DNA from: Cladosporium sp. IMV 00045
Taxonomy: Eukaryota; Ascomycota; Dothideomycetes; Cladosporiales; Cladosporiaceae
Assembly: GCA_001931905.2 (NCBI GenBank)
Contig: MSJI02000857.1
Span: forward strand, 1-64,000
Length of the DNA: 64,000 nucleotides
Direction of reading: 5' to 3'
The position numbers and the translations under genes are program-made. Below, piece by piece: positions 30,614-40,522 of the stretch. Numbering within the stretch: position 1 is the stretch's first letter; every line of letters starts with the position of its first letter. The notes beneath the pieces were generated by a model that had not been told where the DNA came from, searched no databases, and saw only the letters and a list, made by a program, of their open reading frames with translations.

Positions 30614-32659
30614 TCACCTTCCCAACCTCGCCGCCTTAAAGCGACTAACCTTCTTAACCCTCCCATCATCCTTCTCCTCCATTAGATCGCCCAAATTCTC
30701 ATCCTCGTCCTTATCGACCTTGAACCCGCCCTGCTCGCGCACCATATCGTTGCGACGACGGTAATAATCAGCGGCCAACTCGCGGCGCGCGAGGAGAGGG
30801 TCGTAGCCGTCTGGGTCTGGAGCAGGGGCTTTGGTCGATGAAAGGTTGCGCTCGAGCAATGTGGAAGCCATTGGAATGCCAGGAGGGCCGGTGGGAGGGG
30901 CGCCGGGGGCGGTGTCTTCGTCCTCGTCGTCTGCTGGTATTGCTGGGGCGCGAGCTTGTTTGAAGCGGGAGATCTTCTCAGGGGCCGTGGTAGAGGGGAG
31001 GGAGTGGGAAACAGCTGTTGAGCGCTCGACGACGCCCGAGGCGAGGGGTGGTGCAGACTCTCCCTCGACGTGCTTGGTTGCTTTGTGAGGCGGGGAAGCG
31101 GGTTTGGCGACGTCGACTTCTTGGGCGAAGGAGACGCGTTTCTTGCCGGTGGCGGTGGCGGACTTTTTGTCGGCGTCGGAGTTTGATGAGCCGTTGCTTG
31201 CGATTGAGGAACGTTTTTCTCTGATCACCAGACGGTGGGCGTGGGCGGGATCGAGAGCTTCTTCGCCAGCCTCATCATCGTCGTCGTCGACGTCGACCTC
31301 TCCTTCTGGCAGGGGAATTTTGCCAAGGTTGCCGATCAGGCGCTCCTTCAAAGCTTCCATCTCATCGCGATAGGCGTCTGTGACTGCTGGACGCTTGGAA
31401 CGACCGAACTCGTCTTCGTCCTCGATGTCTGAGTCGGAAAGGCCGCTTGTGTAGGGCGTGTCTTCGTCCTGGTATTCTGAAGTCGTGAAATCAGAATGGC
31501 TATCATCGTGTTCATCATCGGGATCATCGAGATCCATCGTCGCCACGACGTTCTGCACCTCGTTCAAGTGGTAGCTTAGCATTTCGCGACGAAGTTGGGC
31601 ATCTTCTGCGGACTCATTCTCGGGCATGACGATGTGCGGTTTCGTGGTCTCAGCATCCTCGTCCACCTCAAAAACTCTGTCGCCAGGCTTAAAGTAGCCA
31701 CGGAGATGCTGCTGGTGATCAGGGTCTGTGTTGACCGGGATCTGGTCGCCTGGTCCTGATTGAGGCGTGTCGGCCGCCGGCGGATTCGCAGGGATCTCCT
31801 CAACCTGCGGGGAGAACTTGACAGAGCGGTTGTCTGGCGGGTCGGCAGCACGAGCGATGGCAACCTTGTCTGCGAAAGACACCGACTTTTTCTCCTCAGA
31901 ATTAGAGCGCGGCTTCTCTTCAGGCTCCTTGGTGTCTGCAGAAAACGAGACCGACTTCTTGCGAACTTGAGGACGCTCGACCTCGACGTCCCCCTCAACA
32001 GCAGTCTCTCTCGGCTTTTCCGCCTCCACAGGCGCCGGTTTGATGGCAGACGGAGGCGTAGGCGGCTGTTGTGCAGCCAGACCCAAATCCTTATCAGTCA
32101 AACCCGCCTGCCTCAACCTTTCCAGCGCCTTCGCAGTCGCCTCCTCAGGCCGCCTGATTTCACTCCTCACAACATTCCCATCCTCATCCAACTCCTCATG
32201 AATCTCACTCAAAGGCAGCCCACCATCCTCATCATCCTCCAACTCGCCCGCGCCATCCCCATAAATTCCCGCAGCAGTGGCGGAAGCAAATGCAAACTCC
32301 TCCAATTTCCCCTCCGCAAGAAAAAATTGTTTCGAAAGCGTGTCGATGTTCTGCTGCACGTACTCCTGCCTGCGCGAGATCAGACCCAGAACCTGCCTAC
32401 GACGCCGCGGCTGCGCATCCAGAGAGGCCTGGCCGGTGAGGTCCAGAATCTCCTTCTGCGTGACGAGTTCGCCGCCGTAGGAGTTGCAGATTTCCGCGAC
32501 GGCCTCGGCGGTCAGTTCCTCCGGTCCGGTGGCGACGAGTTCTTCTTTCAGACCTTCATACTCGGCTTCCCAGGTTAGCCAGTTGCGCAGGCTCTGGCGG
32601 AGTTTCTGCACGTTCTCCTCCAGCTTCTGGCGCTGCTGCTCGATGTCGGTGAGTTCCAT
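30614..32659 (-). CDS. BUD27: Bud27/URI, unconventional prefoldin
   Basis: 681 residues from the ATG at 32657-32659; the longer open frame has no upstream ATG. Residues about 5-140 form the prefoldin-like coiled coil with QLYxxQ-like helices around a small beta part (GGELVTQKEILDL). Long acidic disordered stretches follow, and the protein ends with the DUF3835-type basic block, with SRFKQARA and SRFKAARL as two copies. Four RVxF-like phrases (KKSVSF, KKSVSF, RSVKF, KKRVSF at about residues 233, 255, 277 and 505) resemble protein phosphatase 1 docking sites, as known for human URI. Bud27 helps assemble RNA polymerases through Rpb5 and acts in TOR signalling. Confidence 0.88.
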   Translation of the reverse strand: MELTDIEQQRQKLEENVQKLRQSLRNWLTWEAEYEGLKEELVATGPEELTAEAVAEICNSYGGELVTQKEILDLTGQASLDAQPRRRRQVLGLISRRQEYVQQNIDTLSKQFFLAEGKLEEFAFASATAAGIYGDGAGELEDDEDGGLPLSEIHEELDEDGNVVRSEIRRPEEATAKALERLRQAGLTDKDLGLAAQQPPTPPSAIKPAPVEAEKPRETAVEGDVEVERPQVRKKSVSFSADTKEPEEKPRSNSEEKKSVSFADKVAIARAADPPDNRSVKFSPQVEEIPANPPAADTPQSGPGDQIPVNTDPDHQQHLRGYFKPGDRVFEVDEDAETTKPHIVMPENESAEDAQLRREMLSYHLNEVQNVVATMDLDDPDDEHDDSHSDFTTSEYQDEDTPYTSGLSDSDIEDEDEFGRSKRPAVTDAYRDEMEALKERLIGNLGKIPLPEGEVDVDDDDDEAGEEALDPAHAHRLVIREKRSSIASNGSSNSDADKKSATATGKKRVSFAQEVDVAKPASPPHKATKHVEGESAPPLASGVVERSTAVSHSLPSTTAPEKISRFKQARAPAIPADDEDEDTAPGAPPTGPPGIPMASTLLERNLSSTKAPAPDPDGYDPLLARRELAADYYRRRNDMVREQGGFKVDKDEDENLGDLMEEKDDGRVKKVSRFKAARLGR

Positions 32660-34029
32660 GGTTGGACGTTGGCGTGTTTGAAGACCAGGAGAGTTTGATG
32701 AATTCTTGGTTATGGTTTTGGGCGGAAAGTTTTTCCAAAACCGTCTGCGAATTTTGAGAGAAAAAGTCGCATGCGAAATAAAAGCTCGAGAGAGAGACAG
32801 ATTTGGGTTAGAAGTTCCTTGCACAAGCGGCGACCGCTTGTCTTTTATAGCAGGAGGGAAAAGCTGTGACCAGAAGTTAGAAAGAGGGTTGTCGGTGTGC
32901 AGTTTGCCTGCTCTGAAGGCGACAGCGAGTCGCAAAAGGCAGAGCGGTCATCAGCCCGGGCGGGAAGGGCCCGCCGTGAAGCCAGCCACACAACCCAGCA
33001 GAGCAGGCATGTGACTGATGTGACTCCACCGGAAAGTACGATGGAGTCACGGAACCTGCTATTCATAAAACAATCATTCGAAAGACATGACTGACCTTGT
33101 GTGCAAAATGACAATGCAAAAAGGTGAATGTTTCAGTGCAAAGCAATGGCCACCATGTAAAAACAATCACGCCTCAGCCAAGCAGGAAAACAGGCAAGAC
33201 TTTGTATGGCAATTCAATGTACATCCACCCATGTAGCCATGTACTCCAATACAGTGGTACAACGCATCTCATCCCACGCGGGATGACAGGAAGAGACAAC
33301 AGTACAATCTCCGCCAAGCGGTGCAGCCCAATGACTTCATTAAACGAGCTTCCAGCAAAGGAGCAAACAGCCGTCGCACACGACACACGGGAGCCCTGCG
33401 CCGTTCCTGCAGGTGGGCAGTCTCACGTGGTTCGAATTGCGTCTTCAAGGGCACCCGGGACGGTGATGCTAAGTGGCATTTGCAGAGCTCGTGAGGATCC
33501 GAATTGCAGGGGAATCGGCGATTGTATGTACATGTATTTATGCCCGGCACAACGCAACTAGCGAAGTCGAAAAGGAACAATACCACATGCGTGATAAGAT
33601 CCGGCGGAATGGGAATGAGGCGGCATACAGCTACAGCTACACGGCGACCGTGGTCACAATGGTAAAGATTAGCTCTGCATGAGCATAAGGCATGCATCTG
33701 CATGTTTTCTGACGTATCGATGACTCTTTTGCTGGGCGATGCAATACCTATCGTTCCATATGGGCATGTCCACACTAGAAAATAAATCGACGTTTTGGGT
33801 GGTTACACGTGGGAATATCTTGTCGTGCGGATAACTGTCATATCAATAGATCTATCTATTTATCATAAGCTACCACGCCAACGCTTCCGACCGTTCTTGC
33901 AGTAATAAAAAAATCGTAGCCAAAGCAGCAACTAAGACGCCACAGCAATGCTGAAGGAACCAAAAGCAAAAGCAAACAACAACAGGGAAAGCAACACCAT
34001 TCGTCCAGAAAGCTCTGCTTCACACACAT
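32660..34029. other. intergenic region, nothing recognised
   Basis: 1370 bp between two minus-strand genes. The largest ORF (33269-33775, minus, 168 codons) is cysteine- and arginine-rich without protein-like structure. No RNA gene recognised. Confidence 0.45.
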
Positions 34030-35694
34030 CTACTGCAATAGCGGGTCGCGGAAGTGCTTCTGGTTGTTGCCCCTCTTATCCTTGCCCCACTGGTACTGGT
34101 TCTGCTGCCTCTGCACGCGCTTGAGCTGCCTCTTCTCCACGGCGGCGATCTCCCTCTTCTTCTCGTCGCTGACGCCGACCATGCCCAAACCGCCGTTGGC
34201 ACGCGAGGTAAGCTGCCTGCCACGGGCGTCGCGGCCGGAACGCGCCACTTGCTTGTTGTCGCCGTCCTCGTTGTCGGAGTCGTGGCGCTCGTCTTCCAGG
34301 AGCTGCTGCTGTGCGCGCTCCTCGGGTGTTGGGTAGTTGCGCAGGTTCTGGCGGTAGTAGGTGCGCAGGCTACGGTGGCCTGCTGTGCGGCCTGAGGGGA
34401 GGTGGAGTTCGAAGTCGTCTTTGTAGACGGCTTGGGGCGTGGAGTGCGCGTGCGAGTGGAAGCCGTCGCTGTTCTTGTGCTTGGCGTCTTGTCGCGAGTG
34501 GTGGCGGTGTTTGTCGAGTTTGGCGTATTGGTGGTCGCGGTGCTCGATGGGGACGGAGGTGATTTCGTCCGTGGGCACCGAGGAGAGTGTGCTGTCACTT
34601 TCCCAGCCTTCGTCGTCATCCTCTGAATCGGTGACTTCCTCGCCGTCTTCGTTGGTGATGGTGGTCTTCGCAGCACGCTTGGCACCAAGGTTCACACCAC
34701 CCTCGCCCTCCTCATCTTCGTCGTCGGTGTCTTCGTCGTCGTACGTCGAGCGGAAGTCGTAGAACTCGCCAACCTCTATCTGCTCGTCCTCCGTGCTGTA
34801 CGCAATCATGCAGTGGCCACGATCCCTCATGTGCGTCTGCACACCAGAGGTGGTGTGTACCTGCTTAGCACAGAACAGACACTGGTGCAGAACCTGAATC
34901 GTCTCGCTGAGGTAATTGATCAGACCCTTCAAGTCAACCAAGTACTCCTTCTCCGGCACGAAGAAACCATGCTGCTTGCCCATATGATTCATATTCAAAT
35001 CCAGCGTAGGCGAGACATAGTTGCAGAACAAACACTGATTCACATCAGCCTTGTGCTCGTACTCCTCATCCTCCTCCATCTTCTCCGCAGCATGGCCGCC
35101 CACCACACCACCGGCACCTCTAGGCTGCTCGACGGCCATGGCGTTGTTCTGGCCCTGGTTTTTGCCGTACACGGGGTCCTTGGCCTCTTGCAATCCGCTC
35201 GCGTTCACCCTCTCGGCAATCTCATCCATCTCTTCATCCTCCATCTCCTCCCTCGCACTCGCAGTCTCCATCGGCTCGCCCAGCGAGAAAGTGCTGCCGG
35301 TCATACTCTCCGTCTCCGTAGCCTGATCGCCACCGACCTTTCCACCACCAAACTTGGCATACCTCGCGGCGGCCTGCTTGTGCTTCTGACTAGCGACGTG
35401 GTTCACGTATGCTCCCTCAGAGAAGAAAACCTTATCGCAGGGATCGCACTTCTTCTCAAAGCTGGCGCGAGCTGCCGTGGCGGCCGCGGAAGCTTTGTTG
35501 GCAAGCACTTTCTCGGCGAAGATCTCGGATGTCAGAGGCGGGAGGGACGCTACGCGGCGCTTGAGGTTGTAGCGGTGCCAGTCGGATTGCATGTGCGTGC
35601 GCTGAAGGTCGCTGCTGCGGAAGGCGACTTGGCAGGTGTTGCAGGTGAAGGGGTGGGCGGAGGCCCCGGCGGGAGGTTGGGCGACGGTCGCCAT
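34030..35694 (-). CDS. REI1: Rei1-like C2H2 zinc-finger 60S maturation factor
   Basis: 554 residues from the ATG at 35692-35694; earlier frame codons lack ATG. Four C2H2-type fingers are visible: Cys18/Cys21/His34/His40 (FTCNTCQVAF), Cys83/Cys86/His99/His105 (KCDPCDKVFF), one at QCLFCNYVSPTLDLNMNH and one at QCLFCAKQVHTTSGVQTH. An acidic segment and a basic C-terminal tail rich in R/Q/K follow. Rei1 acts on cytoplasmic pre-60S particles. Its C-terminal tail probes the polypeptide exit tunnel and it releases Arx1-Alb1. In some species Rei1 and Reh1 are paralogues; the assignment between them is not settled by sequence alone. Confidence 0.92.
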   Translation of the reverse strand: MATVAQPPAGASAHPFTCNTCQVAFRSSDLQRTHMQSDWHRYNLKRRVASLPPLTSEIFAEKVLANKASAAATAARASFEKKCDPCDKVFFSEGAYVNHVASQKHKQAAARYAKFGGGKVGGDQATETESMTGSTFSLGEPMETASAREEMEDEEMDEIAERVNASGLQEAKDPVYGKNQGQNNAMAVEQPRGAGGVVGGHAAEKMEEDEEYEHKADVNQCLFCNYVSPTLDLNMNHMGKQHGFFVPEKEYLVDLKGLINYLSETIQVLHQCLFCAKQVHTTSGVQTHMRDRGHCMIAYSTEDEQIEVGEFYDFRSTYDDEDTDDEDEEGEGGVNLGAKRAAKTTITNEDGEEVTDSEDDDEGWESDSTLSSVPTDEITSVPIEHRDHQYAKLDKHRHHSRQDAKHKNSDGFHSHAHSTPQAVYKDDFELHLPSGRTAGHRSLRTYYRQNLRNYPTPEERAQQQLLEDERHDSDNEDGDNKQVARSGRDARGRQLTSRANGGLGMVGVSDEKKREIAAVEKRQLKRVQRQQNQYQWGKDKRGNNQKHFRDPLLQ

Positions 35695-36384
35695 TGTTTG
35701 TGTTGTGTTGTTGGAGGGTGTTTGTGGGTTGTTGTCGCGAGGTGCAGGTTGAATGGTATGGAGGGAAGTTGAGGGCGAGTGTCTGGACGAGGGTCCGAGC
35801 GGGCCTGAAAAAGTGTGGCAAGGCCTTTCCAAATGAGGTGCTCGAAGATGCCTCTTTCGCAAAAATCAAGGAAAAGTTGAAGAGTAGTAGTTCTAGAGGA
35901 ATTCCTCAAGGCGCCAGATGTGATTATAAAGTGGCGAAACAGAGCACGAGTTCCAACTGAAGCAACGCACAAGATTCTGTGAACGGCCTTTTGTCATCCA
36001 AAATCCCACATGAGAGGGCCCAGCTCGTATGACGCAGCCGAAGAAACTTTGCCCCTCGTCTCGGCTTTTGTCTCTCGCACGTCTCTTGGTGGGGCTTTGG
36101 CTGGGTCATTGTTCAGGAATTATTCAATTATTGTGTGGTTTTACTGTTGCTTTAATATATTCAGTGTTTAACGATCCGTTCTATTTGTAAGAGATTCTAG
36201 AAACACAATTGGAAAATCATCAGAATTGGAACATGTGGTGATATTTGACACAAAACGTTGGCATTAATCATTGCGTTTGTCTATCCCATCCAAAGCAGGC
36301 TATGCACAAGATATAAATAACGATGAATCACACTTTTTCATATACACATCATCCATCCTCCCCAACCACTCATCAACTCCCCAT
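35695..36384. other. intergenic region, nothing recognised
   Basis: 690 bp between two minus-strand genes: REI1 promoter and MET10 3' end. A/T-rich around 36115-36330. No gene seen. Confidence 0.45.
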
Positions 36385-39300
36385 CTAGTAGACTTCCAGG
36401 ACATACCTGCCCTCCTCCTTCAGCCTCTCAATCTCCTTGTGGCCATCCTTCTTCTTGCCTTCGGCAGCAGCCTCAATCTCAATACCCTCCTCGAGCACAG
36501 CAGTGACGTCCGGCACAGGCCAGGTAGGACCGCAGAGGTAGAAAGCACCCTCCTCGCGGAGGTAAGCCTGGCGGATCTCGTTGAGGGACTCGCGCATGCG
36601 GTCCTGGATGTAAATCTTCTGCGGCTGGTCGCGGGAGAAAGCGGCGCCGAGCAGGGTGACGATGCCGGCGGCTTGGTAGGCCTCCCATTCCTCGCCGTAG
36701 AGGTACTCCTCGCGCTGGTGGCGGGAGCCCATGTACAGCAGGAGGTCGCCGATGGGCATGCCCTGCTGCTTCTGCCAGGCGCGCTCCTGGACGAAAGCGC
36801 GGAAGGGGGCGAGACCGGTTCCCAGACCGGCCATGATGAGCGGCTGGGTGGTCTTGGGAGGGAGCTTCATGACGGAGGGCTTGACGGAGACGGTGACGGG
36901 GCTGCCGACGGACAGGCTGTTGAGGTAGCGGGTGGCCTGGCCGAAGCGGTCGCGGCCTGACGGGTCGACCCAGTTGACGGTGACGATCAGTAGGGAGACG
37001 CTGTTGGGGGTGACCTTCTGCGAAGAGGCAATGGAGTACTCGCGGCGCTTCATGGGGTTGACAATACGGACAATGTCGTGGAAGCTGGGGTGGGCAGACT
37101 TGAACTCAAGCAGGATATCGGCAAAAGTGACAGTGTCGACCTCAGCACGGCGCTTGAATTCCAGGACGGACTCCTGGTTGCCGCCAGTGCCGAGGAGCAG
37201 CAGGTTGTCCTTCTCCTTGGGGTCGGAAGCAAATTCGGAGAGAGCCTCGTAGAAGCGCTTGGGCGGGCGACCGAAGATATCGACGTTCTGCTTGAGAGCC
37301 TGGTAGACAGTGCGGTTCTCGTAGACGTTGGGGTCCTCGCGGCTAGGCACCTCGACGACCTCCTCAGGGTCGAGACCGTACCACTCGATGAAGGCCTCGA
37401 TTTCGGCAGTGTCGTTCTCCGCGTGAATGCCGAGAGCCTCACCGATCTCGTACTTGAGACCGGTGTTACCAAGGTCGAACTCAATGTGGAAGATGTTACG
37501 GTCGTAGGTAGAAGGAGTGAGCCTACGACGCTCCTTGACGGTGGCGATGCAGGTCTTCTGCGCCAGCTCAGGCTTGAGAGCGGTGGTGGTGCCGTAGGCT
37601 TCCTTGAAAGCAAGACCCTTGGCGGCGACAGTCCACTTCTTGAGGGCAGCCGGAGTCTCCTCGTCGATCTTCTGGTAGGCAGCAAAGCTGTTGGCGTTGA
37701 GGTCCTCCGCAGCAGGCAGAGCCTCGTTCGCCTCCAGCTCAACGGTGAGCCAGGCGGACGGGACCTCGACCGTCTTCAGAGCGGTCTCAAGGTCCTTGGC
37801 GAGAACGTCAAGCACCTCACCACCAGCCTGGAGCTTCTTCAGGCCGGTCTCGTAGAGAGAAGGCTGTGCGACCTTGAGGAAGGCAAGCTGGACCAGGTAG
37901 TTCTCAAGCTCAGGCTCCTCGCCGACCTTAGCAGAGACAGTTGGGTCAAGAACAAAGAGAGAAACACCCTTGCTGGCGAGCGCCTTGCGCGCGGGCGTGC
38001 TGAGCTTCTTCTCGACATCCTCGTCCTTCCAGCCAGCAGACTTGATGATGACAAAACCAGCGGGCTTGACGCTGTCGATGATGTTGAACTCCTTAAGCAA
38101 CTTCTCGTGTCCAACGACAACGACATCCGCGTTCTTGACGCTGTAGGCAGCCTCGATGCTCTTGGTGGAAGCGCGGATGTCAGTCCTGACCGAGCCGCCC
38201 TGGACAAGGTTGTCGTGAGAGCTGCGGACAACGACGTTGAGCGAGCTATCGCCGGAAAGCAGCTGGCCAACCATGACGGGAGCAGCAGCAGACGCGCTCT
38301 CGTCGACGTCCCAGAAAGAGTACTGCTTGACCTCCTCGGAAGTAAGAACAAGCGAAGTCTCGGGCAGCTCGATCTTCTCGCCCGGCTTGGAGCTGAGCTG
38401 GCGGAGCAAGTTCTCCATCTTCTTGACAGTCCAGACGGTCTCACGGCCGTACTTGATGTCGTAGACACCAGGCTCCTGGCCAGAGGCAGAGGCCTGGAAG
38501 TTGACGGCCGCAAGAACATCACTGTAAAGGGCGCTGGACACAGAGCTGTCGGCGACGCTAGCGTTGTCCTGAACCTGACCAAGGACGGTGATCTGCTCAA
38601 CACTGGCAGGAAGGAGCTCGAGGAACTCCTCCTCGGCGAAGGGACGGTAGACGCGAACGTTGATCACACCGACTCTGATGTTCTCCTGGGAGAGAGCCTC
38701 GGCGATCTGAGCGCTCAAGCTGGCCTCGACGGTGCCGAAGACGACAATAACGCGAGTGGGGGAGGCGTGGCCGTGGTACTCAAAGCTCTTGTACTCGGTG
38801 CCGAGCTCGGAGTTCAGAGCAGCAAGAATCTTGGAAAGCTTGCCCTCGTTGGTCAGCTTCTTGGAGTGAAGATCCTCCTGGACGGTGGAGAGGATAGAGT
38901 CGTAGCTGCGCTTGAGGCTGGAGACGCTGAGCGCATCGACGACACGGGTAGTCTCGCGGCCAACTGTGATTCCGTCGTAGGTGTGAACGGTAGGCTGAAC
39001 GGAGGCGAGCAGCGTGGCAAGGAGAGACATGTGCTGGATTTCGTACGCGCTCTTGCTAGTGACCAGACCAAGGCCCAGCTCCTCGGCGAGGGCCAGGGAG
39101 GCAGTGTAATCGGTGACAAGACCGGCCTTTGTGTCCGCAGCGTAGTCCACAGCAGCGATCTGAAGCGCAGTCGGGCTAGCGACGTCGTAGAGCAGGCTCA
39201 ACTCGTCCAGAACAGGGCGCATCTGGGTCAAGCTGGCAGCGCTGGCGACGATGCTCTGCGGCCAGCTCCTCTTGCTCATATCAAAGCCAGGGTAGAACAT

Positions 39301-39591
39301 GTAACCCAGCGCCATGCTGCCGGCGCCATTCCTGGTCTGAAGAGACTTGACGTCCGTGACCTCGCCGTAGGCGTTCTTCTCGTTGGCGGCCTTCCATGCT
39401 TGCGCGGCGACGTCGAGGTCGAAGGACTCGGGAGAGTAGGAGAAGAGCTTGTTGGAGAGGGCGTATGCAACCTGCTGAACGAGTGTTTGGGCAGTCAGGT
39501 AGGTAGGGCCAGAGACGGATGACAGGGCGATGTCCTGGCCGAACGGCAGGGCCGACGACTTGTTGGCGTAGGTCTCCTGCGACTGGGCCAT
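36385..39591 (-). CDS. MET10: sulfite reductase [NADPH] flavoprotein alpha subunit
   Basis: 1068 residues from the ATG at 39589-39591, intronless. The N-terminal half resembles pyruvate:ferredoxin oxidoreductase-like modules (ALSSVSGPTYLTAQTLVQQV; VIVVFGTVEASLSAQIAEAL). The C-terminal half is a ferredoxin-reductase module: FAD site RREYSIASS near residue 849, NADPH site AGLGTGLAPFRAFVQER near 917, and a YLCGP motif close to the end. As in yeast Met10, no separate FMN flavodoxin domain is obvious. It passes electrons from NADPH to the haemoprotein beta subunit (Met5) to reduce sulfite to sulfide for cysteine and methionine. Length matches the family (yeast 1035). Confidence 0.95.
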   Translation of the reverse strand: MAQSQETYANKSSALPFGQDIALSSVSGPTYLTAQTLVQQVAYALSNKLFSYSPESFDLDVAAQAWKAANEKNAYGEVTDVKSLQTRNGAGSMALGYMFYPGFDMSKRSWPQSIVASAASLTQMRPVLDELSLLYDVASPTALQIAAVDYAADTKAGLVTDYTASLALAEELGLGLVTSKSAYEIQHMSLLATLLASVQPTVHTYDGITVGRETTRVVDALSVSSLKRSYDSILSTVQEDLHSKKLTNEGKLSKILAALNSELGTEYKSFEYHGHASPTRVIVVFGTVEASLSAQIAEALSQENIRVGVINVRVYRPFAEEEFLELLPASVEQITVLGQVQDNASVADSSVSSALYSDVLAAVNFQASASGQEPGVYDIKYGRETVWTVKKMENLLRQLSSKPGEKIELPETSLVLTSEEVKQYSFWDVDESASAAAPVMVGQLLSGDSSLNVVVRSSHDNLVQGGSVRTDIRASTKSIEAAYSVKNADVVVVGHEKLLKEFNIIDSVKPAGFVIIKSAGWKDEDVEKKLSTPARKALASKGVSLFVLDPTVSAKVGEEPELENYLVQLAFLKVAQPSLYETGLKKLQAGGEVLDVLAKDLETALKTVEVPSAWLTVELEANEALPAAEDLNANSFAAYQKIDEETPAALKKWTVAAKGLAFKEAYGTTTALKPELAQKTCIATVKERRRLTPSTYDRNIFHIEFDLGNTGLKYEIGEALGIHAENDTAEIEAFIEWYGLDPEEVVEVPSREDPNVYENRTVYQALKQNVDIFGRPPKRFYEALSEFASDPKEKDNLLLLGTGGNQESVLEFKRRAEVDTVTFADILLEFKSAHPSFHDIVRIVNPMKRREYSIASSQKVTPNSVSLLIVTVNWVDPSGRDRFGQATRYLNSLSVGSPVTVSVKPSVMKLPPKTTQPLIMAGLGTGLAPFRAFVQERAWQKQQGMPIGDLLLYMGSRHQREEYLYGEEWEAYQAAGIVTLLGAAFSRDQPQKIYIQDRMRESLNEIRQAYLREEGAFYLCGPTWPVPDVTAVLEEGIEIEAAAEGKKKDGHKEIERLKEEGRYVLEVY

Positions 39592-40522
39592 TTTGGGCAA
39601 GTTGAGCGGGGGAGTGGAGAGGAATTGATCAGGTGGTAATTCCTCTTGTTGTAGCCCGTCAACAAGAAAATGCAGAAAACAGGACGACTTCGAGTGAGTC
39701 GCTGGAGAACACCAGGCGCAAACAATTCAGAGGAATGAATAATGCTAAAATGCACCGGAGGCGACTGGCCGAGATCGGGAGGACTTTTTGGCGCTTGCAA
39801 ATCAACAAATCGTTGAACCCTGCGAGCACGCCATCGACACTTCTCCCTTTGTGTCTTTGCCATTGTCAGAAGCATTGATAATCTGTTTCCCTTTCGGCTC
39901 GACTTAATGACTCTTCATGACCTTGAAAATGAACCGATAAAAGGAATACAATACTCCTGCATGGTCAGATGTATCAACAACATGACTATGGTCCCGTGCT
40001 ATCTACACAACGAATATGCGCCAGGGTCAACGACAACTGTATTCTCGATGATAAAGAAAGAAACTTTTCGTCCCGAGGGGCGCCGACAATGGGGGATTGT
40101 CAGCCGAGGATGGAAGTGTCATACGCCGACTGGATCGTCTTTCAACTCGACAAGGTGATGATGACAATGTACGCTGTCTTCATAATTTTAACATACGAAA
40201 TCTTCTTAATCATCTTCGTCTAGATTTCAGTACATTGAGACCAAACCAACACAGACTTCAGTACTGCAGAGCAGATCTGACTTTCAGATCTATCCGGCGG
40301 CACGGACCGGGATTCCTAAAGTGACGTCCTCTATCTTTGTTGGCTCATCCAGTCAAGCCGATGAATTTCTTCAATTAGCAATCGGCACCTCATCGCAACA
40401 TGTATATCGTCCACACGCGCGAATATGAGATTCACGATCATGAACTAATGGCTCCCTTTTCTTGTACATGATGAGATTTTTCCGAACGGCCGCATCACAC
40501 ATTATTTTCCAGGACCGTGAAT
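39592..40522. other. divergent intergenic region, MET10 / CUE2-like
   Basis: 931 bp between divergent starts, with both promoters presumably inside. No gene or repeat seen. A pyrimidine-AG at 40512 just before the CUE2-like ATG could be a 5'-UTR intron acceptor. Confidence 0.45.

Noticed and set aside
33269..33775. 168-codon minus-strand ORF
   Set aside because: Composition is Cys/Arg-rich and random-looking, with no start context, domain or splice support.
37078..39522. 814-codon open frame antisense to MET10
   Set aside because: It is a shadow caused by strong codon bias in MET10. The sense strand has the full flavoprotein motifs.
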